Assembly (NCBI RefSeq): GCF_000193735.1
Contig: NZ_AEPF01000031.1
Coordinates: 1-10,520 of the forward strand
Source: Neisseria sicca 4320
GTDB lineage: Bacteria; Pseudomonadota; Gammaproteobacteria; Burkholderiales; Neisseriaceae
Length of the DNA: 10,520 bases
Direction of reading: 5' to 3'
Positions 1-6,920 of this stretch are shown in pieces. Positions within the stretch are counted from its first letter, which is position 1, and the number at the start of each line of letters is the position of its first letter. Both the position numbers and the translations under genes were made by a program. The notes beneath the pieces are model-generated. The model saw only the letters and a program-made list of their open reading frames with translations, was not told the DNA's origin and did not search any database.

Positions 1-58
1 TAGAGCAGCGGCAGATTGCTCATCAATGCCCGACCTGCCGGAAAGGAGAAATACGAAT

Positions 59-1054
59 ATGAACCTGAAAAACCGCCATTTCCTGAAACTTTTGGACTTC
101 ACGCCCGCAGAAATCACTGCCTACCTCGACCTTGCCGCCGAGTTGAAAGCCGCCAAAAAGGCAGGGCGCGAAGTGCAGAGGATGAAGGGGAAGAACATCG
201 CCCTGATTTTTGAAAAAACATCGACCCGCACACGCTGCGCGTTTGAAGTCGCCGCGCGCGACCAAGGGGCGGGGGTGACTTATCTGGAGCCATCCGCCAG
301 CCAAATCGGGCATAAGGAAAGCATCAAAGACACTGCCCGCGTGTTGGGCAGGATGTACGACGGCATCGAATATCGCGGCTTCGGGCAGGAAGTGGTCGAA
401 GAATTGGCGAAATACGCCGGCGTGCCCGTGTTCAACGGTCTGACCAACGAGTTCCACCCGACCCAAATGCTCGCCGACGCGCTGACCATGCGCGAACACA
501 GCGGCAAACCTTTGAACCAAACCGCGTTTGCCTACGTCGGCGACGCGCGTTACAACATGGCGAATTCGCTGCTGGTGTTGGGCGCAAAGCTCGGCATGGA
601 CGTGCGTATCGGCGCACCGAAAACCTTGTGGCCGTCTGAAAACATCGTCGCCCGCGCACGCGCCGTTGCCGAAGAAACCGGCGGAAAGATTTTGCTCACC
701 GAAAACGCGGAAGAAGCCGTCAAAGGCGTCGATTTTATCCATACCGACGTGTGGGTCAGCATGGGCGAGCCGAAAGAGGCATGGCAAGAACGCATTGATT
801 TATTGAAAGATTACCGCGTTACTCCCGAACTGATGGAGGCATCGGGCAACCCGCAGGTCAAATTCATGCACTGCCTGCCCGCCTTCCACAACCGCGAAAC
901 CAAAGTTGGCGAATGGATTTACGAAACCTTCGGCTTAAACGGCGTGGAAGTAACGGAAGAAGTATTCGAAAGCCCCGCCAGCATCGTGTTCGACCAAGCG
1001 GAAAACCGGATGCATACGATTAAAGCGGTGATGGTGGCGGCGCTGGGGGATTAA
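59..1054 (+). CDS. argF: Ornithine carbamoyltransferase ArgF
   Basis: This 331-aa cytosolic enzyme transfers the carbamoyl group of carbamoyl phosphate to ornithine, giving citrulline in arginine biosynthesis. The sequence shows the carbamoyl-phosphate loop STRTR at residues 55-59, the HPTQ motif in FHPTQMLAD near residue 135, an SMG loop (VSMGEP) near 240 and the ornithine-site motif HCLPAFH near 272. The length is normal for the family (about 330 aa). The ATG at 59 is chosen because AAAGGAGAA (42-50) lies 8 nt before it; an earlier in-frame ATG at 26 has no ribosome binding site and would add 11 unconserved residues. It converges on argS. No operon partner is visible, and the 58 bases before it hold no gene. 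Confidence 0.96.
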   Translation: MNLKNRHFLKLLDFTPAEITAYLDLAAELKAAKKAGREVQRMKGKNIALIFEKTSTRTRCAFEVAARDQGAGVTYLEPSASQIGHKESIKDTARVLGRMYDGIEYRGFGQEVVEELAKYAGVPVFNGLTNEFHPTQMLADALTMREHSGKPLNQTAFAYVGDARYNMANSLLVLGAKLGMDVRIGAPKTLWPSENIVARARAVAEETGGKILLTENAEEAVKGVDFIHTDVWVSMGEPKEAWQERIDLLKDYRVTPELMEASGNPQVKFMHCLPAFHNRETKVGEWIYETFGLNGVEVTEEVFESPASIVFDQAENRMHTIKAVMVAALGD

Positions 1055-1140
1055 TCTCAACGTAATGCCGAAATAGCAAACGGTTAACCGCGGCTGTCCA
1101 CACATAGATGGAGATGGCGGCAGCGGGGTATCCTATTTTT

Positions 1141-1296
1141 TATAGTGGATTAACTTTAAACCAGTACGGCGTTGCCTCGCCTTAGCTCAAAGAGAACGAT
1201 TCTCTAAGGTGCGAAGCACCAAGTGAATCGGTTCCGTACTATCTGTACTGTCTGCGGCTTCGTCGCCTTGTCCTGATTTAAATTTAATCCACTATA
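1141..1296. repeat. Correia element (CREE), full-length form with internal ~50-bp segment
   Basis: The element has inverted ends, TATAGTGGATTAACTTTAAA on the left and a right end finishing TTTAATCCACTATA, with the characteristic core containing GTACGGCGTTGCCTCGCC and CTGTCTGCGGCTTCGTCGCC. Its 156 bp match the long class. It differs from the 107-bp copy at 5044-5150 by a roughly 50-base internal stretch that begins AGCTCAAAGAGAACGATTCT. In published work on this family that stretch carries an IHF-binding site, the ends can act as promoters, and transcribed copies are cut by RNase III. Whether this copy does any of this is not shown here. Insertion is at a TA dinucleotide. Confidence 0.95.
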
Positions 1297-1322
1297 GAAT
1301 CACCATTATTCATTACATAGAC

Positions 1323-1358
1323 AAAGGTCGTCTGAAAATCCGTTTTCAGACGACCTTT
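1323..1358. terminator. DUS-pair hairpin, likely bidirectional terminator for argF and argS
   Basis: The arms AAAGGTCGTCTGAAAA (1323-1338) and TTTTCAGACGACCTTT (1343-1358) form a perfect 16-bp stem around a 4-nt loop, TCCG. It sits between converging genes, and the arm ends supply a T-run on either strand. Inverted DUS pairs are a well-known form of neisserial intrinsic terminator. Confidence 0.88.
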
Positions 1359-1373
1359 GCTTATGGAAAATGC

Positions 1374-3092
1374 CTACATCACATCCAACACATCAATGCC
1401 CAGCAAATCCAAGCCTTGTTTCAGCGTGTCGCCGGTGAGTTTTGCCAGTTGCAGGCGGCTGTTGCGGGTTGCGCCTTCTGATTTCAGAATCGGGCAGGCT
1501 TCGTAGAAGCGGCTGAACAGGGTGGCGGTTTGGTAGAGGTAGGCGGCGAGGTAGTGCGGATACGCCGTGTCCGCCACGCTTTGCAGCACGTCTTCGAATT
1601 TCAGCAGCTCGGCGGCAAGCTGTTTTTCCAGCGGTTCGGTTAAAACGGTTGGCGCGGTCGCGTCCCATTCGCCGGCTTTGCGGAACACGCTTTGCACGCG
1701 GGTGTAGGCGTATTGCAGATAGGGGGCGGTGTTGCCTTCAAACGAGAGCATGGCGTCCCAGTCGAACACATAATCGCTGGTGCGGTTTTTGCTCAAATCG
1801 GCGTATTTGACAGCGCCGATGCCGACGGTTTTGCCGATTTTCGCCGCTTCATCCGCGCCCAATTCGGGATTTTTCTCTTTCACCAAAGCAGTGGCGCGCT
1901 CGACGGCTTCGGTCAGTAGGTCAACCAGTTTTACAGTATCGCCACTGCGCGTTTTGAACGGTTTGCCGTCTTTGCCCATCATGGTGCCGAAGCCGATAAA
2001 CTCGGCTTTTGCATCCTCAGGCAGATAGCCTGCTTTGCGGGAAGTGGTGAAAAGTTGTTCGAAGTGCAGGGCTTGGCGGTGGTCGACGACGTACAGCAGG
2101 CGGTCGGCTTTCAGACGACCTATGCGGTAGCGCAGACACGCCAAATCGGTAGAGGCGTAGAGGAAGCCGCCGCCTTGTTTTTGCACGATAAATGCGGCGG
2201 GTTCGCCTTCTTTGTTTTTGAACTCGTCCAAGAACACGACTTTCGCGCAGTCGTCTTCAACCGCCAGACCTTTTTGAACCAAATCGTCGACCACGGGTTG
2301 CAAATCGTCGTTGTATTTCGATTCGCCCGCCACGTCTTCAGGGCGCAGTTTCAAGCCCAGTGTGTCATAAACGGCTTGGGCGTGCGAGAGCGAAATATCG
2401 ACAAACTGTTTCCACAACGCCAACACGGTTTCATCGCCGCCTTGCAGTTTCACAACGTATTCGCGCGCGGTGTCGGCAAAGGCGCCATCTTCGTCAAAGC
2501 GCACTTTGGCGGCGCGGTAAAACTGCTCCAAATCCGCCAGCTCGAACGCGGCATTGTCTTTTTGCTGCTCGACCAAATAAGCGACCAACATACCGAACTG
2601 CGTACCCCAGTCGCCGACGTGGTTTTGGCGGATGACGGTGTTGCCCATAAATTCCAATACGCGCGAAATGCTGTCGCCGATGATGCTGGAACGCAGGTGG
2701 CCGACGTGCATTTCCTTCGCCAGATTGGGCGAAGAGTAGTCGATAACGACGGTTTGCGGTTTGTCGGTTTTCGCTATGCCAAAACGCGCGTCGTTCAAAG
2801 CCGTCTGAATGTTTTGGGCGAGAAATTCGGGGCGCAGGCGCAGGTTGATAAAACCGGGACCGGCGACTTCCGCGCTTTCAATCACGGCATTGTCCGCCAA
2901 TGCTTCGGCGACCTTTTGCGCCAAGTCGCGCGGATTTTGTTTGGCTTTTTTCGCCGCACCCATCACGCCGTTGATTTGGAAATCGCCGTGTTCGGCGGTT
3001 TTGGTCGGCTGCAAGACAACGGGGCTGTCGGTGATGCCTGCGGCGGCAAAGGCGGCGGCGGCTTCGCGTTCGACGGTTTGATGTAGGTTCAT
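1374..3092 (-). CDS. argS: Arginyl-tRNA synthetase ArgS
   Basis: This 572-aa class I aminoacyl-tRNA synthetase charges tRNA-Arg with arginine using ATP. An N-terminal additional domain (about residues 1-110) is followed by the HIGH-type signature HVGH at 129-132 within SPNLAKEMHVGHLRSS. The region MMGKDGKPFKTRSGD takes the place of a clear KMSKS. The C-terminal anticodon-binding helical domain ends in LGIDVLDVM. The ATG at 3092 (MNLHQTVERE) is preferred. The frame stays open to a TTG at 3119, but that would add nine residues not expected in the family. The Shine-Dalgarno is weak (GAAAG about 12 nt upstream). Two DUS lie inside the gene (2110-2121 and 2800-2809). Confidence 0.96.
   Translation of the reverse strand: MNLHQTVEREAAAAFAAAGITDSPVVLQPTKTAEHGDFQINGVMGAAKKAKQNPRDLAQKVAEALADNAVIESAEVAGPGFINLRLRPEFLAQNIQTALNDARFGIAKTDKPQTVVIDYSSPNLAKEMHVGHLRSSIIGDSISRVLEFMGNTVIRQNHVGDWGTQFGMLVAYLVEQQKDNAAFELADLEQFYRAAKVRFDEDGAFADTAREYVVKLQGGDETVLALWKQFVDISLSHAQAVYDTLGLKLRPEDVAGESKYNDDLQPVVDDLVQKGLAVEDDCAKVVFLDEFKNKEGEPAAFIVQKQGGGFLYASTDLACLRYRIGRLKADRLLYVVDHRQALHFEQLFTTSRKAGYLPEDAKAEFIGFGTMMGKDGKPFKTRSGDTVKLVDLLTEAVERATALVKEKNPELGADEAAKIGKTVGIGAVKYADLSKNRTSDYVFDWDAMLSFEGNTAPYLQYAYTRVQSVFRKAGEWDATAPTVLTEPLEKQLAAELLKFEDVLQSVADTAYPHYLAAYLYQTATLFSRFYEACPILKSEGATRNSRLQLAKLTGDTLKQGLDLLGIDVLDVM
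2110..2121 (-). repeat. DUS inside argS
   Basis: The plus-strand TTCAGACGACCT is an inverted AGGTCGTCTGAA uptake sequence within the coding region. On the coding strand it reads GRLKA-type codons. Confidence 0.85.
2800..2809 (+). repeat. DUS inside argS (canonical GCCGTCTGAA core)
   Basis: An exact 10-base canonical core occurs here, preceded by AAA rather than AT or AG. It is one of the few exact GCC-type cores in the left half of the window. Confidence 0.85.
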
Positions 3093-3129
3093 GAAGTTCG
3101 GTCTTTCGGTTAAATTCAAATCAGGCGGT

Positions 3130-3135
3130 ATTTTA
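3130..3135 (-). promoter_or_regulatory. Possible -10 box of argS
   Basis: The minus strand reads TAAAAT about 38 nt before the argS start. No good -35 hexamer is seen at the usual distance (TGTTTC at 17 nt), so this is a weak call. Confidence 0.3.
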
Positions 3136-3169
3136 AAAGAATTTGGGGTGTTGAAACAGGGCTAAGGTG

Positions 3170-3236
3170 AAAGGTCGTCTGAAAAAATGTGGATGGTTTC
3201 GGCGTAACCTGCCATGCCCGTTTTCAGACTACTTTT
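3170..3236. terminator. Imperfect DUS-pair hairpin between the permease gene and argS
   Basis: The left arm AAAGGTCGTCTGAAAA (3170-3185) and right arm TTTTCAGACTACTTTT (3221-3236) pair with two mismatches around a 35-nt loop. It follows the stop of the permease gene on the minus strand. The long loop and worn right arm make it a weaker terminator candidate than the argF/argS one. Confidence 0.55.
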
Positions 3237-3261
3237 TAATGATGGCAGCGTTTGGGAAAAT

Positions 3262-4071
3262 TCAACGGATAAGGTTCCAAGCCATTTTTATGGCAATCAG
3301 CAGCAGCATGATGCCGAAGGAGATTTTGAGCCGGCGGGCGGGGAGTTTGTGCGCCATTTTGACGCCGAGCGGAGCGCAAATCATGGTGGCGATGCTCAGG
3401 ATGGCGACGGCGGGCAAATAGAGGAAGCCGCCGGAGCCGCGGGGCAGGTCGGGAACGTTCCAGCCGGTAACGAGATAACCGATTGTGCCGGCGAGCGCAA
3501 TCGGCCAGGCGAGGCCGGATGATGTGCCGATGGCGCGGTGGGCGGGGAAGTTGCAATACATCAGGAAGGGGACGGACAGCGAGCCGCCGCCGATGCCGAC
3601 CCAGCTCGAGGCTGCGCCGAACAATGTGCCGACCGCGCTCAAGCCGGGTAGGGCGGGCAGGTGGCGCGAGGCTTTGGGTTTTGAGTCGGCCAGGGTTTTG
3701 AGGGCGATAAGGGTTAGGAATGCGATAAAGAAGATTTGCAGGGCGCGGGTAGGCATGTATTTGGCGGTGACCGCGCCGACCAGTACGCCGAATATCATGG
3801 AGGGGGTCATACAGCGGACGGTCTGCCAGTCGATGCCGCTTTTTTTATGCTGGGCGTACATGCTGGAGAAGGTGGTGAACACCATAACGGCGAAGGATGT
3901 GCCGATGGCGAGATGTTGGGCGTAGGGGTGGCTGCTGATGCCTTGCAGTTGCAACGTCCACAAGACGACGGGGACAATCAATGTGCCTCCGCCTACGCCG
4001 AACAATCCTGCAATAAAGCCGGCCGCGCTTCCGACGGCGAGCAGGGAGAAAATGATGTCCCAAGTCCACAT
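3262..4071 (-). CDS. TauE/SafE-family membrane permease (putative sulfite/anion exporter)
   Basis: This 269-aa polytopic inner-membrane protein shows the internal duplication typical of TauE/SafE (DUF81) transporters. A glycine-rich helix motif, GLFGVGGGTLIVP (residues 22-34), recurs in the second half as SSWVGIGGGSLSVPFL (about 155-170). About seven or eight hydrophobic segments are visible. Known members export sulfite, sulfoacetate or other organosulfur anions; the substrate here cannot be read from the sequence. The ATG at 4071 lies 3 nt after the pssA stop. There is no clear Shine-Dalgarno, because the DUS (4074-4085) occupies that place, so translation probably couples to pssA. Confidence 0.87.
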   Translation of the reverse strand: MWTWDIIFSLLAVGSAAGFIAGLFGVGGGTLIVPVVLWTLQLQGISSHPYAQHLAIGTSFAVMVFTTFSSMYAQHKKSGIDWQTVRCMTPSMIFGVLVGAVTAKYMPTRALQIFFIAFLTLIALKTLADSKPKASRHLPALPGLSAVGTLFGAASSWVGIGGGSLSVPFLMYCNFPAHRAIGTSSGLAWPIALAGTIGYLVTGWNVPDLPRGSGGFLYLPAVAILSIATMICAPLGVKMAHKLPARRLKISFGIMLLLIAIKMAWNLIR

Positions 4072-4073
4072 TT

Positions 4074-4085
4074 TTCAGACGACCT
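4074..4085 (-). repeat. DUS overlapping the pssA stop codon
   Basis: On the minus strand AGGTCGTCTGAA supplies the TGA stop of pssA and occupies the ribosome-binding position of the permease gene, whose ATG begins three bases downstream of that stop. Confidence 0.9.
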
Positions 4086-4842
4086 TTTTGGTTTTACGGT
4101 GTTTTTTCAACCAGCGCCAGGCCGCCATGATGTAGCCGGAGAGGCTGTAACCCAGGAAAAACAGGAAAAGTACAAGCGAAGGTTTCCAGTTGATGAGCAG
4201 CAAAACCAACACGGTAAGTACCATGCCCATAAACGGAACTTGGCGGCGGATATTGATTTCTTTAAAGCTCCAAAACGGGATTTGGACAATCATGGAAATG
4301 CCGGCGAAAAGCGTGATGCCCAAAGCCCACCAATGTACGCCGGGGAAGCGTTCGATGCTGTGGTTGACCCAAATCAGGCCGACAATCAACGCTGCGGCGG
4401 TCGGACTGGGCACGCCGATGAACCAGCGTTTATCGACTTTGCCGATGAGTGTGTTGAAGAGGGCGAGACGCAGGGCGGCGCAGGCGCAGTAGATAAATGC
4501 GGCCGAATAACCGATTTTGCCAAACTGCCAGAGCTGCCATTTGTAAATAATCAAGGCGGGCGCAACGCCGAAGCTCACCATATCGGCAAGGCTGTCTAGC
4601 TGTTCGCCGAACGCGCTTTGGCTGTTGGTCAGCCGCGCCACGCGACCGTCCATGCCGTCGAGCAGCATGGAGAGGAATACTGCGATCGCCGCCGTCTCAT
4701 AACGCCCGTGCATGGATTGGGTGATGGCGAGAAAGGCGCAGAACAACGCGGCAATGGTGAAAGAGTTGGGCAGCAGGTAAATACTGTTGCGGCGCAGCGA
4801 ATTTCGCGGCGGGATTGGCGGTTGGTTGTGCGTATCGTCCAT
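4075..4842 (-). CDS. pssA: CDP-diacylglycerol--serine O-phosphatidyltransferase PssA
   Basis: This 255-aa inner-membrane enzyme joins CDP-diacylglycerol and serine to make phosphatidylserine, the precursor of phosphatidylethanolamine. The CDP-alcohol phosphotransferase signature D-G-x-x-D-G-R-x-A-R-x8-G-x3-D-x3-D is complete at residues 62-87 (D62, D65, G66, A69, R70, G79, D83, D87), so the metal and CDP site appears intact. Several hydrophobic helices follow, and the C-terminus is basic. Length fits the short membrane-embedded PssA type of Gram-positive and many proteobacterial species, not the E. coli type. The start is ATG at 4842 with a poor Shine-Dalgarno. It lies directly upstream of the permease gene, probably in one transcript. 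Confidence 0.93.
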   Translation of the reverse strand: MDDTHNQPPIPPRNSLRRNSIYLLPNSFTIAALFCAFLAITQSMHGRYETAAIAVFLSMLLDGMDGRVARLTNSQSAFGEQLDSLADMVSFGVAPALIIYKWQLWQFGKIGYSAAFIYCACAALRLALFNTLIGKVDKRWFIGVPSPTAAALIVGLIWVNHSIERFPGVHWWALGITLFAGISMIVQIPFWSFKEINIRRQVPFMGMVLTVLVLLLINWKPSLVLFLFFLGYSLSGYIMAAWRWLKKHRKTKKVV

Positions 4843-4878
4843 AATCGTTTGATGATGCAGTACAAGGCAGATAGAGAG

Positions 4879-4884
4879 ATTATA
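4879..4884 (-). promoter_or_regulatory. Possible -10 box of pssA
   Basis: The minus strand carries a perfect TATAAT ending 36 nt before the pssA ATG. No good -35 is seen 16-18 nt further up, so the strength is uncertain. Confidence 0.45.
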
Positions 4885-4920
4885 CCGTATTGAGATGAAA
4901 ATGATTCCTGAATGTGCAGG

Positions 4921-4975
4921 AGGTCGTCTGAAAATGTGTGAATACCGCTTGGTTTGTTCATTTTTCAGACGACTT
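4921..4975. terminator. DUS-pair hairpin upstream of pssA
   Basis: The arms AGGTCGTCTGAAAA (4921-4934) and TTTTCAGACGACTT (4962-4975) pair over 13 of 14 positions with a 27-nt loop. A T-run follows on the plus strand. No plus-strand gene ends here, so it may stop read-through on the minus strand or serve only as an uptake signal. Confidence 0.55.
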
Positions 4976-5043
4976 TTTACCGAAATATGGGTTTTGTTGT
5001 TTTTCTAAAAACAGGAACAATCAGCCGTAAATTGCCGTATTTT

Positions 5044-5150
5044 TATAGTGGATTAACTTTAAACCAGTACGGCGTTGCCTCGCCTTGCCGTACTATCTGT
5101 ACTGTCTGCGGCTTCGTCGCCTTGTCCTGATTTAAATTTAATCCACTATA
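5044..5150. repeat. Correia element (CREE), short form
   Basis: This 107-bp copy has the same inverted ends and core as the element at 1141-1296 and lies in the same orientation. It lacks the roughly 50-bp internal segment, which is replaced by a single G at the CCTT/CCGTAC joint. The rest is base-for-base the same as far as I can compare by eye. It inserts at TA and cuts a short minus-strand open frame (5238 downward). Confidence 0.95.
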
Positions 5151-5264
5151 TCAAATCCGAACAACCAAACAACAGCGTGTAGCATGAGCTTTGCCCGCGA
5201 GGATCATGATTGGCCTGCGGACTCGGCATTCGTGCCATATCGGAAAAATGGACTCGTGAGAGAC

Positions 5265-5276
5265 GGGTCGTCTGAA
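5265..5276 (+). repeat. Single DUS (GGGTCGTCTGAA)
   Basis: An uptake-sequence variant followed by an A-run. It could pair with the inverted copy at 5463-5474, but about 190 bases lie between them. Confidence 0.7.
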
Positions 5277-5402
5277 AAAAACAGATCAAATTTTATCAAA
5301 GCGAATATTTGAAGAGCGGAGTCAAAGAAAAAGCACCGGAACCGTTATTCATCCAGATTTTTGGTTTTCGGAAGGATTCGGAACGCCATTATCCCAAATC
5401 TC

Positions 5403-5430
5403 CGGATTCACGCCTGCGTGAAGATGACGG
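5403..5430. repeat. Degenerate dRS3-like repeat
   Basis: CGGATTCACGCCTGCGTGAA followed by GATGACGG resembles the common neisserial repeat GGATTCCCGCCTGCGCGGGAATGACGG. The inverted arms TTCACGC/GCGTGAA are intact, with compensating changes from the usual TTCCCGC/GCGGGAA. The match is by memory of the family only. Confidence 0.5.
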
Positions 5431-5462
5431 TAAGAGCAGTTTTTATTTTAATCGACCCTGTT

Positions 5463-5474
5463 TTCAGACGACCT
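5463..5474 (-). repeat. DUS downstream of xseA
   Basis: The plus-strand TTCAGACGACCT lies 19 bases past the xseA stop. On the minus strand it reads AGGTCGTCTGAA. Confidence 0.8.
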
Positions 5475-5493
5475 TCGTCAGTCAAGCCGACGA

Positions 5494-6843
5494 TTAATCA
5501 AACAATTCCCGCTGCGCCTGCTCTTTGGTCACGCGCACGTCGGTTTCGCCTTCGGCAAAAGTGATGTGCAGTTTCTGCCCTTGCTTCAACGCGTCGGCGT
5601 TGCGGATGACTTGTCCGCGTGTGTTTTTGACGACGGAGAAGCCGCGCTCCAGAATCTGCTGCGGCGAGACGGCTTCGAGCAGGGCGGTTTGGGCGGTCAG
5701 GCTTTGGCGGCGCTGGGCGAGCAGTTGGCGGAAGGTGTGCGACAAGGTCGTCTGAAAGCGGTCGATGTCTTGCCGGTAAACGGAAATATCGGGGCGGTAA
5801 TGTTGCAGGGCTTGGGTTTGGCGTTCGAAACGGGCGGTATGGGCGCGGACGTTTTGCGTCATCGAGTAGGACAGGGTTTGCGCCAGTTTTTGGATGTAGG
5901 TGCGCTGTTCGTCGAGTTTTTGGCGCGGGTGGCGGATTTGCCGCGCGAGCCAGTCGAGCTTTTGGCTGGCATCGAAATAGCGTTGTTCCAAAACGGTTTT
6001 CAGACGACCTTTGGCTTGGGCGAGGCGGTGCAGCGATTCTTGGCGGTTGGGGCTGACCAGTTCAGCCGCGCCGGTCGGCGTGGGCGCGCGCACGTCGGCG
6101 ACGAAATCGGCAAGCGTGAAATCGGTTTCGTGTCCCACGCCGCTGACGACCGGAATCTCGCAGGCTTCGATGGCGCGCACAACCGGTTCTTCGTTAAACG
6201 CCCACAAGTCTTCAATGCTGCCGCCGCCACGACAGACAATCAACACATCGCATTCGGCGTGTTGCGAGGCGGTTTTAATCGCCTGGGCAATCTGAAATTC
6301 GCTGCCCGCGCCTTGAAGGGCGGTCGGATAAACGATGACGGGAATTTCGGGCGCACGGCGTTTCAAGGTGGTTACAACATCGCGCAATGCCGCCGCCGCC
6401 AGACTGGTAACAATGCCGATACATTGCGGTCGGGCAGGCAAAGGTTTTTTGCGTTCCGCCGCAAACGCGCCTTCCGCCTGCAACTGTGCCTTCAGACGCT
6501 CGTAGGCTTCATAAAGCTGCCCCAAACCTTTGAGCCGCACCTCGTTCACGGTAATCTGAAATTCGCCCCGCGCCTCGTAAATACTGATTTTGCCCGCCAC
6601 TTCGATATGGTCGCCTTCTTTCAAAGGTTTCGCCAAACGCTGCGCCGTGCCTTTGAACATGGCGCAGCGCACCTGCGCGCGGCTGTCTTTGAGCAAAAAA
6701 TAATAGTGCCCGCTGGCGGCACGGGTGAGGTTGGACACTTCGCCCGCCACCCAAAAGCCGGAAAGGTGGTCGTCGAGCAGGGTTTTGGCAAGCGAATTGA
6801 GCGCTGAAACGGAAAGCGGCTCGGTGCGGAACAGTTCGGTCAT
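5494..6843 (-). CDS. xseA: Exodeoxyribonuclease VII large subunit XseA
   Basis: This 449-aa large subunit of exonuclease VII degrades single-stranded DNA to oligonucleotides together with XseB, which is not in the window. An N-terminal OB-fold domain (about residues 1-105; WVAGEVSNLTRAASGHYYF) precedes the catalytic domain. That domain carries RGGGSIEDLWAFNEEP (205-220) and the conserved GHETDFTLADFVADVRAPTP (237-256), followed by a long helical, coiled-coil-prone region and the end motif QQILERGFSVV. Length is normal. The usual TSPTGAA motif appears as TSLAAAA (147-152). The start is the ATG at 6843; no Shine-Dalgarno is evident. Two DUS lie within the gene, in line with DUS enrichment in genome-maintenance genes. 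Confidence 0.95.
   Translation of the reverse strand: MTELFRTEPLSVSALNSLAKTLLDDHLSGFWVAGEVSNLTRAASGHYYFLLKDSRAQVRCAMFKGTAQRLAKPLKEGDHIEVAGKISIYEARGEFQITVNEVRLKGLGQLYEAYERLKAQLQAEGAFAAERKKPLPARPQCIGIVTSLAAAALRDVVTTLKRRAPEIPVIVYPTALQGAGSEFQIAQAIKTASQHAECDVLIVCRGGGSIEDLWAFNEEPVVRAIEACEIPVVSGVGHETDFTLADFVADVRAPTPTGAAELVSPNRQESLHRLAQAKGRLKTVLEQRYFDASQKLDWLARQIRHPRQKLDEQRTYIQKLAQTLSYSMTQNVRAHTARFERQTQALQHYRPDISVYRQDIDRFQTTLSHTFRQLLAQRRQSLTAQTALLEAVSPQQILERGFSVVKNTRGQVIRNADALKQGQKLHITFAEGETDVRVTKEQAQRELFD
5745..5756 (+). repeat. DUS inside xseA
   Basis: An exact AGGTCGTCTGAA within the C-terminal coding region, where the coding strand reads FQTT (residues 363-366). Confidence 0.85.
5999..6010 (-). 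repeat. Second DUS inside xseA
   Basis: The coding strand reads AGGTCGTCTGAA, encoding GRLK within KGRLKTVLEQ. Confidence 0.85.
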
Positions 6844-6850
6844 GGTTTTT

Positions 6851-6911
6851 CAGACAGCCTGAAACAAAAAAACGGTGGTGATTATAATCGAAAAGGCCGT
6901 CTGAACGTTTC
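6851..6911. repeat. Direct repeat R1, copy a (xseA upstream)
   Basis: These 61 bp just upstream of xseA recur at 8251-8310 with about four mismatches and one gap (estimated by eye). The repeat starts at a DUS-like CAGACAGCCTGAAAC, contains GGTGGTGATTATAATCG and ends in the left arm of a DUS hairpin. It marks the start of the duplicated unit. Confidence 0.9.
6881..6886 (-). promoter_or_regulatory. Likely -10 box of xseA
   Basis: The minus strand reads TATAAT about 37 nt before the xseA ATG. It lies inside a 10-bp palindrome, GATTATAATC (6880-6889), so the plus strand also reads TATAAT. No clear -35 is seen; the DUS hairpin lies in that place. Confidence 0.5.
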
Positions 6912-6920
6912 AGACGGCCT
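6894..6920. terminator. DUS-pair hairpin (AGGCCGTCTGAA form)
   Basis: The arms AGGCCGTCTGAA (6894-6905) and TTCAGACGGCCT (6909-6920) form a perfect 12-bp stem with a 3-nt loop, and TGCTGTTTT follows. It lies between the peptide cluster and xseA. On the minus strand AAAGGCC-TTTTCG follows, so it may also stop cluster transcripts before xseA. Confidence 0.75.

Larger units (their letters stand above)
1055..1373. other. Convergent intergenic region argF/argS
   Basis: This 319-bp gap between the stop codons of two convergent genes holds no gene. It contains a full-length Correia element (1141-1296) and a DUS-pair hairpin (1323-1358). The first 85 bases show only a short palindrome, CGGTTAACCG, at about 1080. 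Confidence 0.8.
4843..5493. other. Intergenic region between xseA and pssA
   Basis: These 651 bp hold no convincing gene. From left to right they contain a possible pssA -10 box, a DUS-pair hairpin (4921-4975), a short Correia element (5044-5150), single DUS at 5265-5276 and 5463-5474, and a worn dRS3-like repeat (5403-5430). Open frames here are short, lack ribosome binding sites and run through repeats. Confidence 0.75.

Noticed and set aside
23..787. 254-codon minus-strand frame opposite argF
   Set aside because: Shadow of argF; His/Phe/Gly-rich antisense composition with no start signals.
2055..3086. 343-codon plus-strand frame opposite argS
   Set aside because: It is a shadow of the strongly conserved argS frame; composition is typical of antisense to a GC-rich gene and there is no ribosome binding site.
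3736..4599. 287-codon plus-strand frame across the permease and pssA
   Set aside because: It overlaps two well-supported minus-strand genes and their joint, and its product has no recognisable features.
1141..5150. Composite transposon bounded by the two Correia elements
   Set aside because: Correia elements encode no transposase and the genes between are ordinary core genes; same orientation and sequence reflect the family, not a mobile unit.
5309..5564. Two plus-strand frames (62 and 67 codons) upstream of the xseA stop
   Set aside because: They run through a dRS3-like repeat, a DUS and into antisense xseA, and have no homologous features.
5566..6807. 413-codon plus-strand frame opposite xseA
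   Set aside because: The frame lies wholly inside xseA on the other strand, and the xseA motifs prove which strand is coding.
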